A stretch of 20,995 nt of DNA. Origin: G020350405 sp964513655. Its GTDB lineage: Bacteria; Planctomycetota; Phycisphaerae; Sedimentisphaerales; Anaerobacaceae. Shown piece by piece: positions 7,271 through 14,888 of the stretch. Position 1 is the first letter of the stretch. The number at the start of each line of letters is the position of its first letter. Under the pieces are notes generated by a model. It was not told the origin of the DNA. It saw only the letters and a program-made list of their open reading frames with translations, and did not search any database. Both the position numbers and the translations under genes were made by a program. The stretch spans positions 1 through 20,995 of the forward strand of contig CAZENQ010000050.1 of NCBI GenBank assembly GCA_964513655.1, in the 5' to 3' direction.

Positions 7271-7300
7271 TTGAACTTTTTGAGAAATTAATGATATAAT
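7271..7300 (+). promoter_or_regulatory. Sigma-70 promoter for the rhomboid gene
   Basis: TTGAAC (7271-7276, 4 of 6 matches), an 18-base spacer, and a perfect TATAAT (7295-7300) preceded by TGA, which makes an extended -10. It lies 44 bases before the rhomboid ATG, so this gene can be transcribed separately from the damaged lgt. Confidence 0.65.
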
Positions 7301-7344
7301 AAATGTTCCTGTTACTGATTTAACCGCCATTCGAGAGCAAAGCG

Positions 7345-8187
7345 ATGGGCATTTACGACAGAGACTATACCCGCGAAAACTTCGTATACCGCTTCCAAAG
7401 CGCCCCGCAGATGCGATTCGGCTTACCAAGACTGACCCCCATGGTAATGCGACTGCTCATTGCTAACGTGGCCGTCCATTTTATCCAGGTTCTCGGAGCA
7501 CACATATTCCTCACGAAGTGGTTCTCCGTCTACCCGGCTTCCTTCTTCCTCGCAATACAGCTCTGGCGACTGATAACATACCAGTTCCTGCACGGTGGCC
7601 TCTTGCATATCCTTTTCAACATGCTCGGCTTGTACTTCCTCGGGCCGACACTTGAACGACACTGGGGCAGTAAAAGGTTTCTAACATTTTATCTGGGTTG
7701 TGGAGCGGTAGGGGGGTTGTTCTATGTTCTACTCGTAGCCGTCCGTTTCCTCCCTGCCTACCCCATGATAGGTGCCTCCGGTGCCATACTCGGCATGTTG
7801 GCTGCCTGTGCAATCCTGTTCCCCCACTTCGTTGTCTTTATCTTCCTCTTCCCAGTACCCATAAGGGTCGCCGCAGTCGCCTTTACAGTCATATATGTCC
7901 TCGCTGTTATATCAAGAGCGGCAAACGCAGGAGGTGACGCCGCTCACCTCGCCGGCATGGCCGCTGGTGCCGCATACGTCTTCTCAGAACGCTGGCGAGA
8001 AAATATAAGATTCAAAATCCGCTCAAGCGTCCGTCAAAGAACAATCGCCGACCAGCGCGATCTCCAGGCCCAGGTTGACCACGTCCTGAAAAAGGTCCAC
8101 GACCACGGCATCCAGAGTTTAACGCCTAAAGAAAAAAAGGTTCTCCGACAGGCCACAAAATCAGAACAATTGCGAAAAGGATTGTAA
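7345..8187 (+). CDS. Rhomboid-family intramembrane serine protease
   Basis: Integral membrane protease that cuts substrates within the lipid bilayer. The 280-residue protein has about six hydrophobic segments between residues 33 and 213. Catalytic features are intact: Ser145 in GASGAILG (143-150), His201 in AAHLAGMAAG, and the oxyanion-supporting His88 and Asn92 in HILFNM. The family's loop block WRLITYQFLHGG is also present. After the membrane core there is a cytoplasmic tail of about 65 residues, basic and probably helical, ending in a LTPKEKKVLRQATKSEQL motif similar to tails seen on rhomboids of this group. Substrates are unknown. The gene has its own promoter and is convergent with the minus-strand unit at 8262. 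Confidence 0.93.
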   Translation: MGIYDRDYTRENFVYRFQSAPQMRFGLPRLTPMVMRLLIANVAVHFIQVLGAHIFLTKWFSVYPASFFLAIQLWRLITYQFLHGGLLHILFNMLGLYFLGPTLERHWGSKRFLTFYLGCGAVGGLFYVLLVAVRFLPAYPMIGASGAILGMLAACAILFPHFVVFIFLFPVPIRVAAVAFTVIYVLAVISRAANAGGDAAHLAGMAAGAAYVFSERWRENIRFKIRSSVRQRTIADQRDLQAQVDHVLKKVHDHGIQSLTPKEKKVLRQATKSEQLRKGL

Positions 8188-8261
8188 AACCAAGGCCTTG
8201 TAAGCGTCTCACTTCTCTTTTTAATTCGGCTTTTTTTCAGTCTTCAGGCACGAACCGCAAA

Positions 8262-9176
8262 TCACTCCCACTTGAACTCTTCGCTTCCACCGACTAATTC
8301 CGTCACTCGCGCCTTCACGTTCTCGGCCTTATAATCGGCGTCCTTCCATTTCTCGACGTTTTCTTCGCTTTTCTGGACCTGCCGTCTCAGTCTCGCAAGC
8401 CTTTTGCGGAGCTCCTCATATTCCATTTCCTTGCGCTTCACAATCAAATCGAACCTCGCTCCGACCACATCCTGAAGCTCCGCAAGCACCTCTTTCTTCT
8501 TTTCCTCGTCCTTTGCCTTCCGAACCCTGCGGAGCAGTTTATCCCGTTGCTGTTTCAATTCAAGGTCCTCTTTAAGCACCGCTGCCAGCTCGGGATTTTC
8601 CTTCTCTGCTTCCATTATCCTGCCGTATCTCTTCAGCCCAAGTCCCATCCGCTTGCTGAAAAGCTCCGGCTTATCCCCGTGCAAATCCCGCAGCTGCTCA
8701 GCCGCTTCAGGATAGTTCCTCTCTAACCATTCCAAAAGCTCTCCGTGCCGTCTCTGCATACGACCAGCCATCGGCCCGCCGTGACCGGGGGGCCCACCGT
8801 GCCCACGAGGCCCGCCGCGCCCAGGACCACCGCTGCGACTACGCCCTGTGCCTTCTTTACCACGTTCCCTCAACCTCTTGCCGAAGCGCTCTCGCATAGT
8901 TTTTCGAAGCTCAGCCTTGAACTTGTTCGGGTCTTCTTCCTGCAACTTTTCCAATTCTTTCGCTTTTTCCGGCTCGGCCTCTTTCAGCCGCTCCATTATC
9001 CGCTCAATCCTATCTTCCGTCAGCTCAAACTGACTCTGCCTATCCCTCTGCCTGTGCCTTGGTCGGTCCTCACCCCAGAAGTCTTTCTTCTTTTCACCAG
9101 CCCGGCAGGCAAGCGTGCTTACCAGCAAAAATGCCATCGCCGCCACAACCACAATTTTCACATAATTCGTTCGCAT
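8262..9176 (-). CDS. Secreted or lipid-anchored charged coiled-coil protein
   Basis: I do not recognise a named family. The 304-residue product begins with a signal sequence (MRTNYVKIVVVAAMAFLLVS) and has a cysteine at 24 in STLAC, an imperfect lipobox, so it may be lipid-anchored or cut by signal peptidase I. Residues 50-100 (LTEDRIERIMERLKEAEPEK) are helical and very charged. Residues about 109-138 are a Gly/Pro/His/Arg-rich linker (GGPRGHGGPPGHGGP), and 145-300 are long charged helices, predicted coiled coil. It resembles periplasmic Spy/CpxP-like helical proteins in style only. The ATG at 9176 was chosen over an upstream in-frame ATG because it gives a clean signal peptide and follows AAAGGG; it starts four bases after the upstream stop. 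It is the last gene of the sigma/anti-sigma unit and may be its sensor or target. Confidence 0.8.
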   Translation of the reverse strand: MRTNYVKIVVVAAMAFLLVSTLACRAGEKKKDFWGEDRPRHRQRDRQSQFELTEDRIERIMERLKEAEPEKAKELEKLQEEDPNKFKAELRKTMRERFGKRLRERGKEGTGRSRSGGPGRGGPRGHGGPPGHGGPMAGRMQRRHGELLEWLERNYPEAAEQLRDLHGDKPELFSKRMGLGLKRYGRIMEAEKENPELAAVLKEDLELKQQRDKLLRRVRKAKDEEKKKEVLAELQDVVGARFDLIVKRKEMEYEELRKRLARLRRQVQKSEENVEKWKDADYKAENVKARVTELVGGSEEFKWE

Positions 9177-9180
9177 CGTC

Positions 9181-9705
9181 TTACCCTTTCCAAAAAACGC
9201 GTTCAATTTCTTCCAGTTCAACTTCCAGTTCCTCTATAGCCTCATATCCATTGCCGCCGTTCTCCCCCAACTCCAGAGCAAGCACATCATCCTCAAGCTC
9301 CTCAATCTCACCAACAAATGTCCCCAGCTCCGCATCATCAACGGCAATGTCCTCGCTTTCCCAGATTGCCGCAGGTATTATCGAAGCCCCAATAACCGTT
9401 TCAGCCTCACCGTTGCCCCTTTCAGATAATTTCACACTTATAGCTGTCGCGATAATAACCGCCGCTGCAACTGCCGCCACCTTATAAACTGCCCGCCTGA
9501 ACGCATTCGATTTCCTCTCCGCCAAAGCCCTGCTAATCTCAGCTTTCACATCAGCTATAAGTTCGCTATCAGGCCCGGGCGCACCGTGCTCATCAAGAAT
9601 TTGCTCACCCTTGCGGATATCCTCCGTAGCCTCTTCAGCCTCATCGGCACCGAAGAGCTTCTCAAATAGCTCTCTTAGATTCTCATCTTTCTCGTTCGCA
9701 GCCAT
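9181..9705 (-). CDS. Single-pass membrane protein, putative anti-sigma factor
   Basis: The product has 174 residues: an acidic cytoplasmic N-terminal part (1-70), one membrane segment (about 72-92, AVYKVAAVAAAVIIATAIS) and a very acidic outer part rich in Glu and Leu. There is no cysteine, so it is not a zinc-type (ZAS) anti-sigma factor. The role is inferred from position: it starts two bases after the stop of an ECF sigma gene, which is the standard place for a cognate anti-sigma, and the topology fits. Direct sequence evidence for sigma binding is lacking. GGAG at the end of the sigma gene serves as ribosome site, so the two are probably co-translated. Confidence 0.7.
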   Translation of the reverse strand: MAANEKDENLRELFEKLFGADEAEEATEDIRKGEQILDEHGAPGPDSELIADVKAEISRALAERKSNAFRRAVYKVAAVAAAVIIATAISVKLSERGNGEAETVIGASIIPAAIWESEDIAVDDAELGTFVGEIEELEDDVLALELGENGGNGYEAIEELEVELEEIERVFWKG

Positions 9706-9707
9706 TT

Positions 9708-10232
9708 CTACTCCATCAACTCCCGCAGCTTCTTGAGCCCCCGATGCACCTTCGACAGTGTCGTCCCTATCGGCTCAGACCGCATCGCCGCTATCTCCTT
9801 GAAACTCGCCTGTGAATAAAATCGCAGCATTATCAATTCCCTTGTATCCTCGTCCAGCTTCCAAAGTGCCATTTGTAATCTGTCAGCCCTGTCATCCTCT
9901 TGTCGTCTCCCGTGTTCAGATTCAAGCTGTTCTTTCCGGCCGTCAAGCAATCTTTTTTGTCGCTGTTTGTCCCTTAAGTAATCGTGAAAAATGTTAGATG
10001 CTATCTTGAACAGCCAGCCGTCGAAACTCCCGCCCCTGTAACGACCGATTTTCTCCACTAACTTGACAAATAGCTCACTGAGCAAGTCATCACTTGTCTC
10101 CTTGCTGCTCGTCAGCCGATAGAAATAGCCGTACAGTCGGCCTGAATATATATCAATCAGCTTCGAAAAACTCTCTGGCTCGCCATCTTTACACCCGGCT
10201 ATTATCTGGCCTAAATCGTCGCTTTCTGCCAT
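9708..10232 (-). CDS. ECF-type RNA polymerase sigma factor
   Basis: A 174-residue sigma-70 family protein with only regions 2 and 4. Region 2 spans about residues 25-92 and includes SDDLLSELFVKLVEKIGRYR and the -10 recognition helix FDGWLFKIASNIFHDYLRDK. Region 4 spans about 122-174, with LDEDTRELIMLRFYSQASFKEIA and the recognition helix IGTTLSKVHRGLKKLRELM. A charged linker (95-118) joins them. It heads a three-gene minus-strand unit with a membrane-anchored partner and a secreted protein, a layout typical of envelope-stress signalling. I did not find a GGAAC-type autoregulatory promoter upstream, and the ribosome binding site is poor. Confidence 0.9.
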   Translation of the reverse strand: MAESDDLGQIIAGCKDGEPESFSKLIDIYSGRLYGYFYRLTSSKETSDDLLSELFVKLVEKIGRYRGGSFDGWLFKIASNIFHDYLRDKQRQKRLLDGRKEQLESEHGRRQEDDRADRLQMALWKLDEDTRELIMLRFYSQASFKEIAAMRSEPIGTTLSKVHRGLKKLRELME

Positions 10233-10341
10233 AGCTCAGTGCTTTCACACATATAAAGACGGCCTTGGGAGTGGATTTATTGCAAGAATGAGGAAAATTT
10301 AACAGGATTTTTCGCCCGCCTGCTTGATTCTCCACCGGCTC

Positions 10342-10626
10342 TCAGACGTGTTTGTCTTGGTCTTCTTCGTCCTGCCGCCAACGCTCGGATTCGTCTATAT
10401 CCTCGATTTCGCGTTGCATGTACCTGAAAATCTTGTCCTGCAGCGGCGCCAATCTTTGATACCACTTCTGCGTCTCTTGGTGCCCCGCCAGAAGCATATC
10501 GAGACGGATTAGCTGCCATTTGCTTATGCACTCCGGCTCCTTGATGTTCGCAAACGGGTCGCACTTGAACACCCTTCGACCGTCGGGACCAATCTCGCAA
10601 AGTTCACAATCTTTACATTGAATCAT
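10342..10626 (-). CDS. Small cysteine-rich protein, possible zinc or Fe-S binder
   Basis: A 94-residue protein of unknown family. The N-terminus has five cysteines at 4, 7, 10, 22 and 33 (MIQCKDCELCEIG, then FKCDP and PEC), a CxxCxxC pattern that suggests metal binding. The rest (38-94) is predicted helical, with a Trp/Tyr-rich middle (KWYQRLAPLQDKIFRYM) and a strongly acidic end. I chose the ATG at 10626; a GTG nine bases upstream is possible. It is 109 bases upstream of the sigma gene on the same strand and has its own promoter, so it need not belong to that unit. A shifted overlapping frame (10277-10600) is open too but has no family-like features. Confidence 0.7.
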   Translation of the reverse strand: MIQCKDCELCEIGPDGRRVFKCDPFANIKEPECISKWQLIRLDMLLAGHQETQKWYQRLAPLQDKIFRYMQREIEDIDESERWRQDEEDQDKHV

Positions 10627-10664
10627 TTTTCGCACCGAAATCTAATTCAGCAAAAACTTCCTTT

Positions 10665-10693
10665 TTGCTTTTTTACTTTCACTTTCTTATGAT
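10665..10693 (+). promoter_or_regulatory. Candidate plus-strand promoter for the 27-codon gene
   Basis: TTGCTT (10665-10670), a 17-base spacer and TATGAT (10688-10693, 5 of 6 matches). The -35 is only half consensus. Its -10 box overlaps the minus-strand -10 box at 10689-10694, so the two promoters would interfere. Confidence 0.35.
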
Positions 10694-10716
10694 ACCATAT
10701 ATGCTGACTGTTTCAA
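10689..10716 (-). promoter_or_regulatory. Promoter for the cysteine-rich gene
   Basis: Read on the minus strand: TTGAAA (10716-10711, 5 of 6), a 16-base spacer and TATCAT (10694-10689, 5 of 6), with TGG before it giving an extended -10. It is about 63 bases upstream of the ATG at 10626. Confidence 0.55.
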
Positions 10717-10762
10717 AAGGTATTTTGCGATAGAGACTTTTAGCTGTTTTACGGAGATATGG

Positions 10763-10846
10763 ATGGCGAAACCAAGACGCAGGCGTAAAGTGGGCAGTAA
10801 AAAAAGACGGGCCCGTTGGAAAGTACGGCATAAAAAGAGCGGATAG
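10763..10846 (+). CDS. 27-residue highly basic peptide
   Basis: A very short gene with a good ribosome site: GGAG at 10753-10756, seven bases before the ATG. The peptide starts MAKPRRRRKVGSKKRRAR and ends KVRHKKSG; more than half of its residues are Arg, Lys or His and there are no acidic residues. This is the composition of small ribosome-bound proteins such as THX or the short mS38/COX24-like basic proteins, but I cannot assign it to one. The extreme bias, proper start and stop, and ribosome site argue that it is a true gene rather than chance. It lies between the cysteine-rich gene (divergent) and the RACo-like gene (same strand, 61 bases downstream). Confidence 0.6.
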   Translation: MAKPRRRRKVGSKKRRARWKVRHKKSG

Positions 10847-10890
10847 CGAACAAATTATCGTTCGCAGCGGCTACCACTTGCCTGTCCGCT
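10846..10890 (+). other. Two tandem hairpins between the basic peptide and the RACo-like gene
   Basis: GCGAAC (10846-10851) pairs with GTTCGC (10860-10865) around eight bases, and AGCGG (10866-10870) pairs with CCGCT (10886-10890) around fifteen. The first overlaps the stop codon of the basic peptide. Neither is followed by a T-run, so they are not classical terminators; they may be mRNA processing or stability elements. Confidence 0.4.
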
Positions 10891-10907
10891 ACTAACAGCT
10901 AAAATAA

Positions 10908-12482
10908 ATGAAGCACTTTAATGTAACCTTCAGACCGGATGGAAGGCAAATCTCAATCCACGCTGGCGCCACGCTTCTTGAGGCTGCGGGCCAGGCCGGC
11001 ATAATACTAAACTCCGTCTGCGGAGGAAAAGGCACCTGCAAAAAGTGCCTCGTAAAGCTCGAGCCGGATGGCCGGGAAGTGCTGGCCTGTCAGTACAAAA
11101 TCCAAAGCGACCTCACAGTAACAATCCCTCCTGCCTCCAGGTTCTTCGAGCAGAAAATCTTGGCCCACGGCATCGACGTCCGGACCAGAATTTCCATTGA
11201 ACCAGGCACTACGGTCGAACAAATATTCGGCCTGGCCGTCGACATCGGCACAACTACCGTTGTTGCCAAACTAATCAATATGACAAATGCGGACTGCCTT
11301 GCTACACAGGCAGCCCTGAACCCGCAGGCCCAGTACGGCGATGATGTCATAAGCAGAATTGCCTATGCTCAAAACGATGCAAAATTAGCCGAGCTGCAAA
11401 AACTAATAATCGATTGTATAAACGAGCTCATCGCAGACCTCTCCTCAAAAACCTCAATCGACCCAAACCAAATCCACCAGGCCTGCATCGTCGGCAACAC
11501 CACCATGAATCACATCTTCTTAAAATTACCTGTAACCGGCCTCGGCCGAGCACCATACAATGCCTACTCCCTCGACGCGAACGACCTGCCCGCAAAGCAG
11601 CTCTCACTCGAAATCAGCCCCGACGCAAACGTCCACACCGTCGAAAACATCGCTGGCTTTGTGGGCTCGGATACCACCGCCGTCGCCCTCGCAGTTGACA
11701 TAGCCTCCGTAGAGCAGACCACTCTCGTCGTAGACATCGGAACAAACGGCGAACTCGTCCTCGGCACTGCCGACAAACTCTACGCCGCAAGCTGTGCCGC
11801 CGGCCCCGCCCTCGAAGGGGCTCGCATAACCTGCGGCAGCAGGGCGGTCGCAGGCGCCATCGAGGCCGTGTTCGCAAACGATGATGACATAGATGTTGAT
11901 GTCATAGGCAGTCAACCGCCTCACTCTATATGCGGCTCCGGCCTCGTCGATGCCGTGGCGGTCTTGCTGGATTTGGGTATCGTCGACGCAACAGGACGGT
12001 TTGTCGAGCCTGAGAAACTCTCGCGTCGCCTGCCTCCGGCGATTCTGCCGCGAATCACACAGCGGGACGGTCAGCCGGCGTTTATCATTGCTGACCAGAC
12101 AAGTACCGGCGGGCAAAAAGTCCTCCTGACGCAGCAGGATATCCGTGAAGTCCAACTCGCAAAAGCCGCTATCCGCGCTGGAACAAAACTCCTCCAGCGA
12201 AAGCTCCAACTTGAAGATGAAGACATAAAACAAATTCTTCTGGCAGGGGCCTTTGGTAACTACATTCGCAGAGAAAGTGCCGTCCGCATTGGCCTGCTGC
12301 CCGATATTCCCATCGAGCGCATCCGCTTTGTCGGCAACGCAGCCAGCAGCGGTGCCCAGATGATACTTCTCAGCGGTCAGTACAGAGAACAGGCCCGCCA
12401 ATTGTCCCGCAAAATCGAATATATAGAGATCGCACACGAAGGAGACTTTGAATTTGTTTTCGCAGATGCTATGGCGTTCTAA
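10908..12482 (+). CDS. RACo-like [2Fe-2S]/ASKHA ATPase (corrinoid activation family, DUF4445)
   Basis: Members of this family (RACo, AcsV, RamA-related) use ATP and an iron-sulfur cluster to reduce the cobalt of corrinoid methyltransfer proteins. The N-terminal 90 residues are a ferredoxin-type [2Fe-2S] domain with Cys38, Cys44, Cys47 and Cys61 (VCGGKGTCKKC). The rest is the ASKHA-fold ATPase: GLAVDIGTTTVVAKL, LNPQAQYGDDVISRI, IVGNTTMNHIFLKLP, LVVDIGTNGELVLG, AAGPALEGARI, ICGSGLVDAVA and LLAGAFGNYIRRESA. At 524 residues it is shorter than RACo proteins, which as I recall are about 600-640, so a linker or middle segment seems reduced. No corrinoid protein, methyltransferase or CODH/ACS gene is in view, so its partner is encoded elsewhere. 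It is convergent with the exchanger gene, eight bases apart. Confidence 0.88.
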   Translation: MKHFNVTFRPDGRQISIHAGATLLEAAGQAGIILNSVCGGKGTCKKCLVKLEPDGREVLACQYKIQSDLTVTIPPASRFFEQKILAHGIDVRTRISIEPGTTVEQIFGLAVDIGTTTVVAKLINMTNADCLATQAALNPQAQYGDDVISRIAYAQNDAKLAELQKLIIDCINELIADLSSKTSIDPNQIHQACIVGNTTMNHIFLKLPVTGLGRAPYNAYSLDANDLPAKQLSLEISPDANVHTVENIAGFVGSDTTAVALAVDIASVEQTTLVVDIGTNGELVLGTADKLYAASCAAGPALEGARITCGSRAVAGAIEAVFANDDDIDVDVIGSQPPHSICGSGLVDAVAVLLDLGIVDATGRFVEPEKLSRRLPPAILPRITQRDGQPAFIIADQTSTGGQKVLLTQQDIREVQLAKAAIRAGTKLLQRKLQLEDEDIKQILLAGAFGNYIRRESAVRIGLLPDIPIERIRFVGNAASSGAQMILLSGQYREQARQLSRKIEYIEIAHEGDFEFVFADAMAF

Positions 12483-12490
12483 GCCAAAGT

Positions 12491-13450
12491 TTACACCCCG
12501 GAGGTGTAAGCCAGCAGGTACACCATATAGCCGATGTATCCCAAAAGCAGCATTATGCCCTTGGTTCGTCCGATGCGCCGGCCGACCATCACCATCAAAA
12601 CGAAGACGCCGCTGACGACAATCATAATCCAGTAATCCACCCCGCCGGCAAGTCTCGCGGCTATGTCTCCGAACGGCCTGACCACTCCAGCCGTCCCCAC
12701 AACCAGCAGCGTATTGAATACGTTGGAACCGACCAGATTGCCGATGGAAATATCGTGCTGGCCCTTGATGGCGGCCACCACGCAGGTTACAAGCTCCGGC
12801 AGAGAAGTCCCGATTGCGACAATAGTCAGCCCGATAACAGCCTGGCTCAAACCAACACGCTCACCGATGAACACCGCCCCCCGTACAATCATGTCCGCAC
12901 CCAGCGCAAGCCCGGCCAAACCAATAATAATGAACAAGACATTTCGTTTCACGTTTTGTTTGCCGCTTGCCGCTTCAGACTGTACGTCTTTTGCTTCATT
13001 GCGCGCCGTGAAAATGGTGACCACAATCAGCCCTGCAAAGATGCCTAATAGCACAAAACCTTCCGCCCGTGACAGATAATTGTTGACCAAAACCGGCCAA
13101 AGCAATAGCGCCACCAAAATCATCACCGGCATCTCACGCCTCAATGTCCGTAACTGAACCCTTATAGGTCGGATAAGGGCCGCTAGGCCGCCGACAAGGG
13201 CCAGATTGGCGATGTTCGAGCCGTAGACGTTGCCGATGGCTACGTTTCCCACGCCTTTAACAGCCGCTGCGATGCTGGCCGCTACCTCAGGGGCGGATGT
13301 GCCCATAGCCACAATCGTCAGGCCGATGATAAGCGGACTTACGCCGAGCCGCTCCGCTAAGCCGACTGCCCCGTCCACCAGCCAGCCAGCGCACTTCCAA
13401 AGGATTACCAGCCCCCCGACCAAAAGCAGAAATGCCCACATTATGTTCAT
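12491..13450 (-). CDS. Na+/Ca2+ (cation/Ca2+) antiporter, YrbG/CaCA family
   Basis: Inner-membrane cation exchanger, likely exporting calcium in exchange for sodium or protons. The 319-residue protein has about ten hydrophobic segments in two inverted halves. Both alpha-repeats are clear: GLTIVAMGTSAPEVAASI with IGNVYGSNIANLALV in the first half, and GLTIVAIGTSLPELVTCVV with IGNLVGSNVFNTLLVVG in the second; the acidic residues in GTSAPE and GTSLPE bind the ion. The start at 13450 (MNIMWAFLLLVGGLV) was preferred over an upstream in-frame ATG because it begins right at the first membrane segment. It lies downstream of the fab operon but is separated from it by a likely terminator. Confidence 0.93.
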   Translation of the reverse strand: MNIMWAFLLLVGGLVILWKCAGWLVDGAVGLAERLGVSPLIIGLTIVAMGTSAPEVAASIAAAVKGVGNVAIGNVYGSNIANLALVGGLAALIRPIRVQLRTLRREMPVMILVALLLWPVLVNNYLSRAEGFVLLGIFAGLIVVTIFTARNEAKDVQSEAASGKQNVKRNVLFIIIGLAGLALGADMIVRGAVFIGERVGLSQAVIGLTIVAIGTSLPELVTCVVAAIKGQHDISIGNLVGSNVFNTLLVVGTAGVVRPFGDIAARLAGGVDYWIMIVVSGVFVLMVMVGRRIGRTKGIMLLLGYIGYMVYLLAYTSGV

Positions 13451-13478
13451 CGCTCGTACTTTAGCAAAAGATACCAAA

Positions 13479-13518
13479 GGCGCAAAGTGTATTTTGCGCC
13501 ACCTCGTCGTTTTCGACG
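13479..13518 (-). terminator. Terminator after the fatty-acid operon
   Basis: On the minus strand a small CGTCG-AAAA-CGACG hairpin (13518-13505) is followed by a stronger one, GGCGCAAA/TTTGCGCC (8 bp, 13500-13479, six-base loop), then by a T-rich TTTGGTATCTTTT. It sits 104 bases after the fabF stop and 29 bases before the exchanger start. Confidence 0.55.
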
Positions 13519-13621
13519 CCCACTTTCACAAACAACGTATACCAGAAAAAGACTGGGCGGGACCTTCGAAGTGGATTAAGAGACGTTTTGATGTTGACTT
13601 TTATGCCGGTTGATAGCTGCG

Positions 13622-14866
13622 CTAAAGCTTCCCGACAACTAGGCACGAATTATGCCCGCCAAAGCCCAGAGAATTACTCATTGTGACATTGACTTCTCGC
13701 TCGCGGGCCTCCAGAGGCACATAATCCATCTTGAGGTCACACCGCTCGTCCGGGTTTTCTAAATTGGCGGTAGGGGGGATGACCGATTCATTAATCGCTT
13801 TTACACATACTATAAGCTCGACCGCGCCGGCTGCTCCGAGCAAGTGACCAAGGCAGCTCTTGGTCGAGCTTGTCACTAGCTTGTAAGCATGGTCGCCAAA
13901 AACAGCCTTTATAGCGGTACTCTCGGCTATGTCATTAAGTTCAGTACCGGTGCCGTGAGCGTTTATGTAGTCTACCCTCTCTTTATCTGTCCCTGCGTCG
14001 GTTAAAGCAAGGTCCATCGCCTTTGCCGCACCTGCGCCGTCGGGCAGCGGGGCGGTAATATGATAACCGTCATCCGTGGCACCATAACCGAGCAGCTCGG
14101 CGTAAATATTTGCTCCTCGCTTCTTGGCGTGTTCGTATTCCTCCAGGACGATTACACCTGCGCCTTCGGAGAGTATAAACCCGTCTCTGTCCTTATCGAA
14201 CGGCCTCGAAGCGGCCGGCGGATCGTCGTTCCGTGTACTCAGTGACCTCGCTGCACAGAATGCGGCCAAACCTATTGGCGTAATAGCTGCTTCAGCCCCG
14301 CCCGTTATCATCACATCACTCTGACCGGCAATTATGTTGCAAAAAGCCACTCCAATCGCGTGACTGCCGGAAGCACATGCGCTGCTGATGGAAAAATTCG
14401 GGCCGCGTAAACCGTACCGAATGGCAATATTACCGCTCGCAGCATTGGCCATCAGCCTGGGAACGGCGAAGGGCGAAAGCTGTCTCGGGCCTTTATTCAG
14501 CAGTCGTGAGTGCTGGTCCTCAATTTCCTTGATCCCGCCTATCCCTGTGCCGACAATCACTCCGACACGAAAGACGTCTTCTTTCGAGAAATCAAGTCCG
14601 CTGTCATTTATGGCCTGGTTCGCCGCCGCAACACCAAACTGTGTGAAGCGGTCCATTCGTTTGCTTTCCCGCTGGCCAACGTATTTCGTTACCTCGAAAT
14701 TCTTGACCTCACCGCCGAACCTTACAGAATACTGGCTGACGTCAAAAGACTCTATATTGGAAATGCCGCTTCTGCCCTGACACAATCCGGCAAAAAGCTC
14801 GTCTGCTGATTCACCCAGAGCAGTAATGCACCCCAAGCCGGTAATAACTACTCGTCGTCTGCTCAT
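13622..14866 (-). CDS. fabF: 3-oxoacyl-[ACP] synthase II
   Basis: Condensing enzyme that elongates acyl-ACP with malonyl-ACP in fatty acid synthesis. The 414-residue length is normal. The Cys-His-His triad is intact: Cys164 in SSACASGSHA, His304 in NAHGTGTELND and His341 in KSCLGHLLGAAG, with the C-terminal NSLGFGGHNSCLVV. The ATG at 14866 (MSRRRVVITGLGCITALG) is the family start; an open frame upstream would add 25 residues that run into acpP sequence. It follows acpP by only 22 bases and closes the fab operon. The ribosome binding site is weak. Confidence 0.96.
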   Translation of the reverse strand: MSRRRVVITGLGCITALGESADELFAGLCQGRSGISNIESFDVSQYSVRFGGEVKNFEVTKYVGQRESKRMDRFTQFGVAAANQAINDSGLDFSKEDVFRVGVIVGTGIGGIKEIEDQHSRLLNKGPRQLSPFAVPRLMANAASGNIAIRYGLRGPNFSISSACASGSHAIGVAFCNIIAGQSDVMITGGAEAAITPIGLAAFCAARSLSTRNDDPPAASRPFDKDRDGFILSEGAGVIVLEEYEHAKKRGANIYAELLGYGATDDGYHITAPLPDGAGAAKAMDLALTDAGTDKERVDYINAHGTGTELNDIAESTAIKAVFGDHAYKLVTSSTKSCLGHLLGAAGAVELIVCVKAINESVIPPTANLENPDERCDLKMDYVPLEAREREVNVTMSNSLGFGGHNSCLVVGKL

Positions 14867-14888
14867 AATGCTGTATTTTGCTTCTTCG

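Noticed and set aside
8191..8200. CAAGGCCTTG palindrome after the rhomboid gene as a terminator
   Set aside because: It has no loop and no adjacent T-run; it cannot form a useful hairpin.
8745..9239. 164-codon plus-strand open frame
   Set aside because: It is the complement of the low-complexity Gly/Arg and Glu/Lys-rich secreted protein, giving a Pro/Ser/Phe-rich shadow.
11604..12437. 277-codon open frame on the minus strand inside the RACo-like gene
   Set aside because: It is a shadow of a strongly supported gene; its translation is Cys/Asp/Gly-rich without family motifs and no start context is visible.
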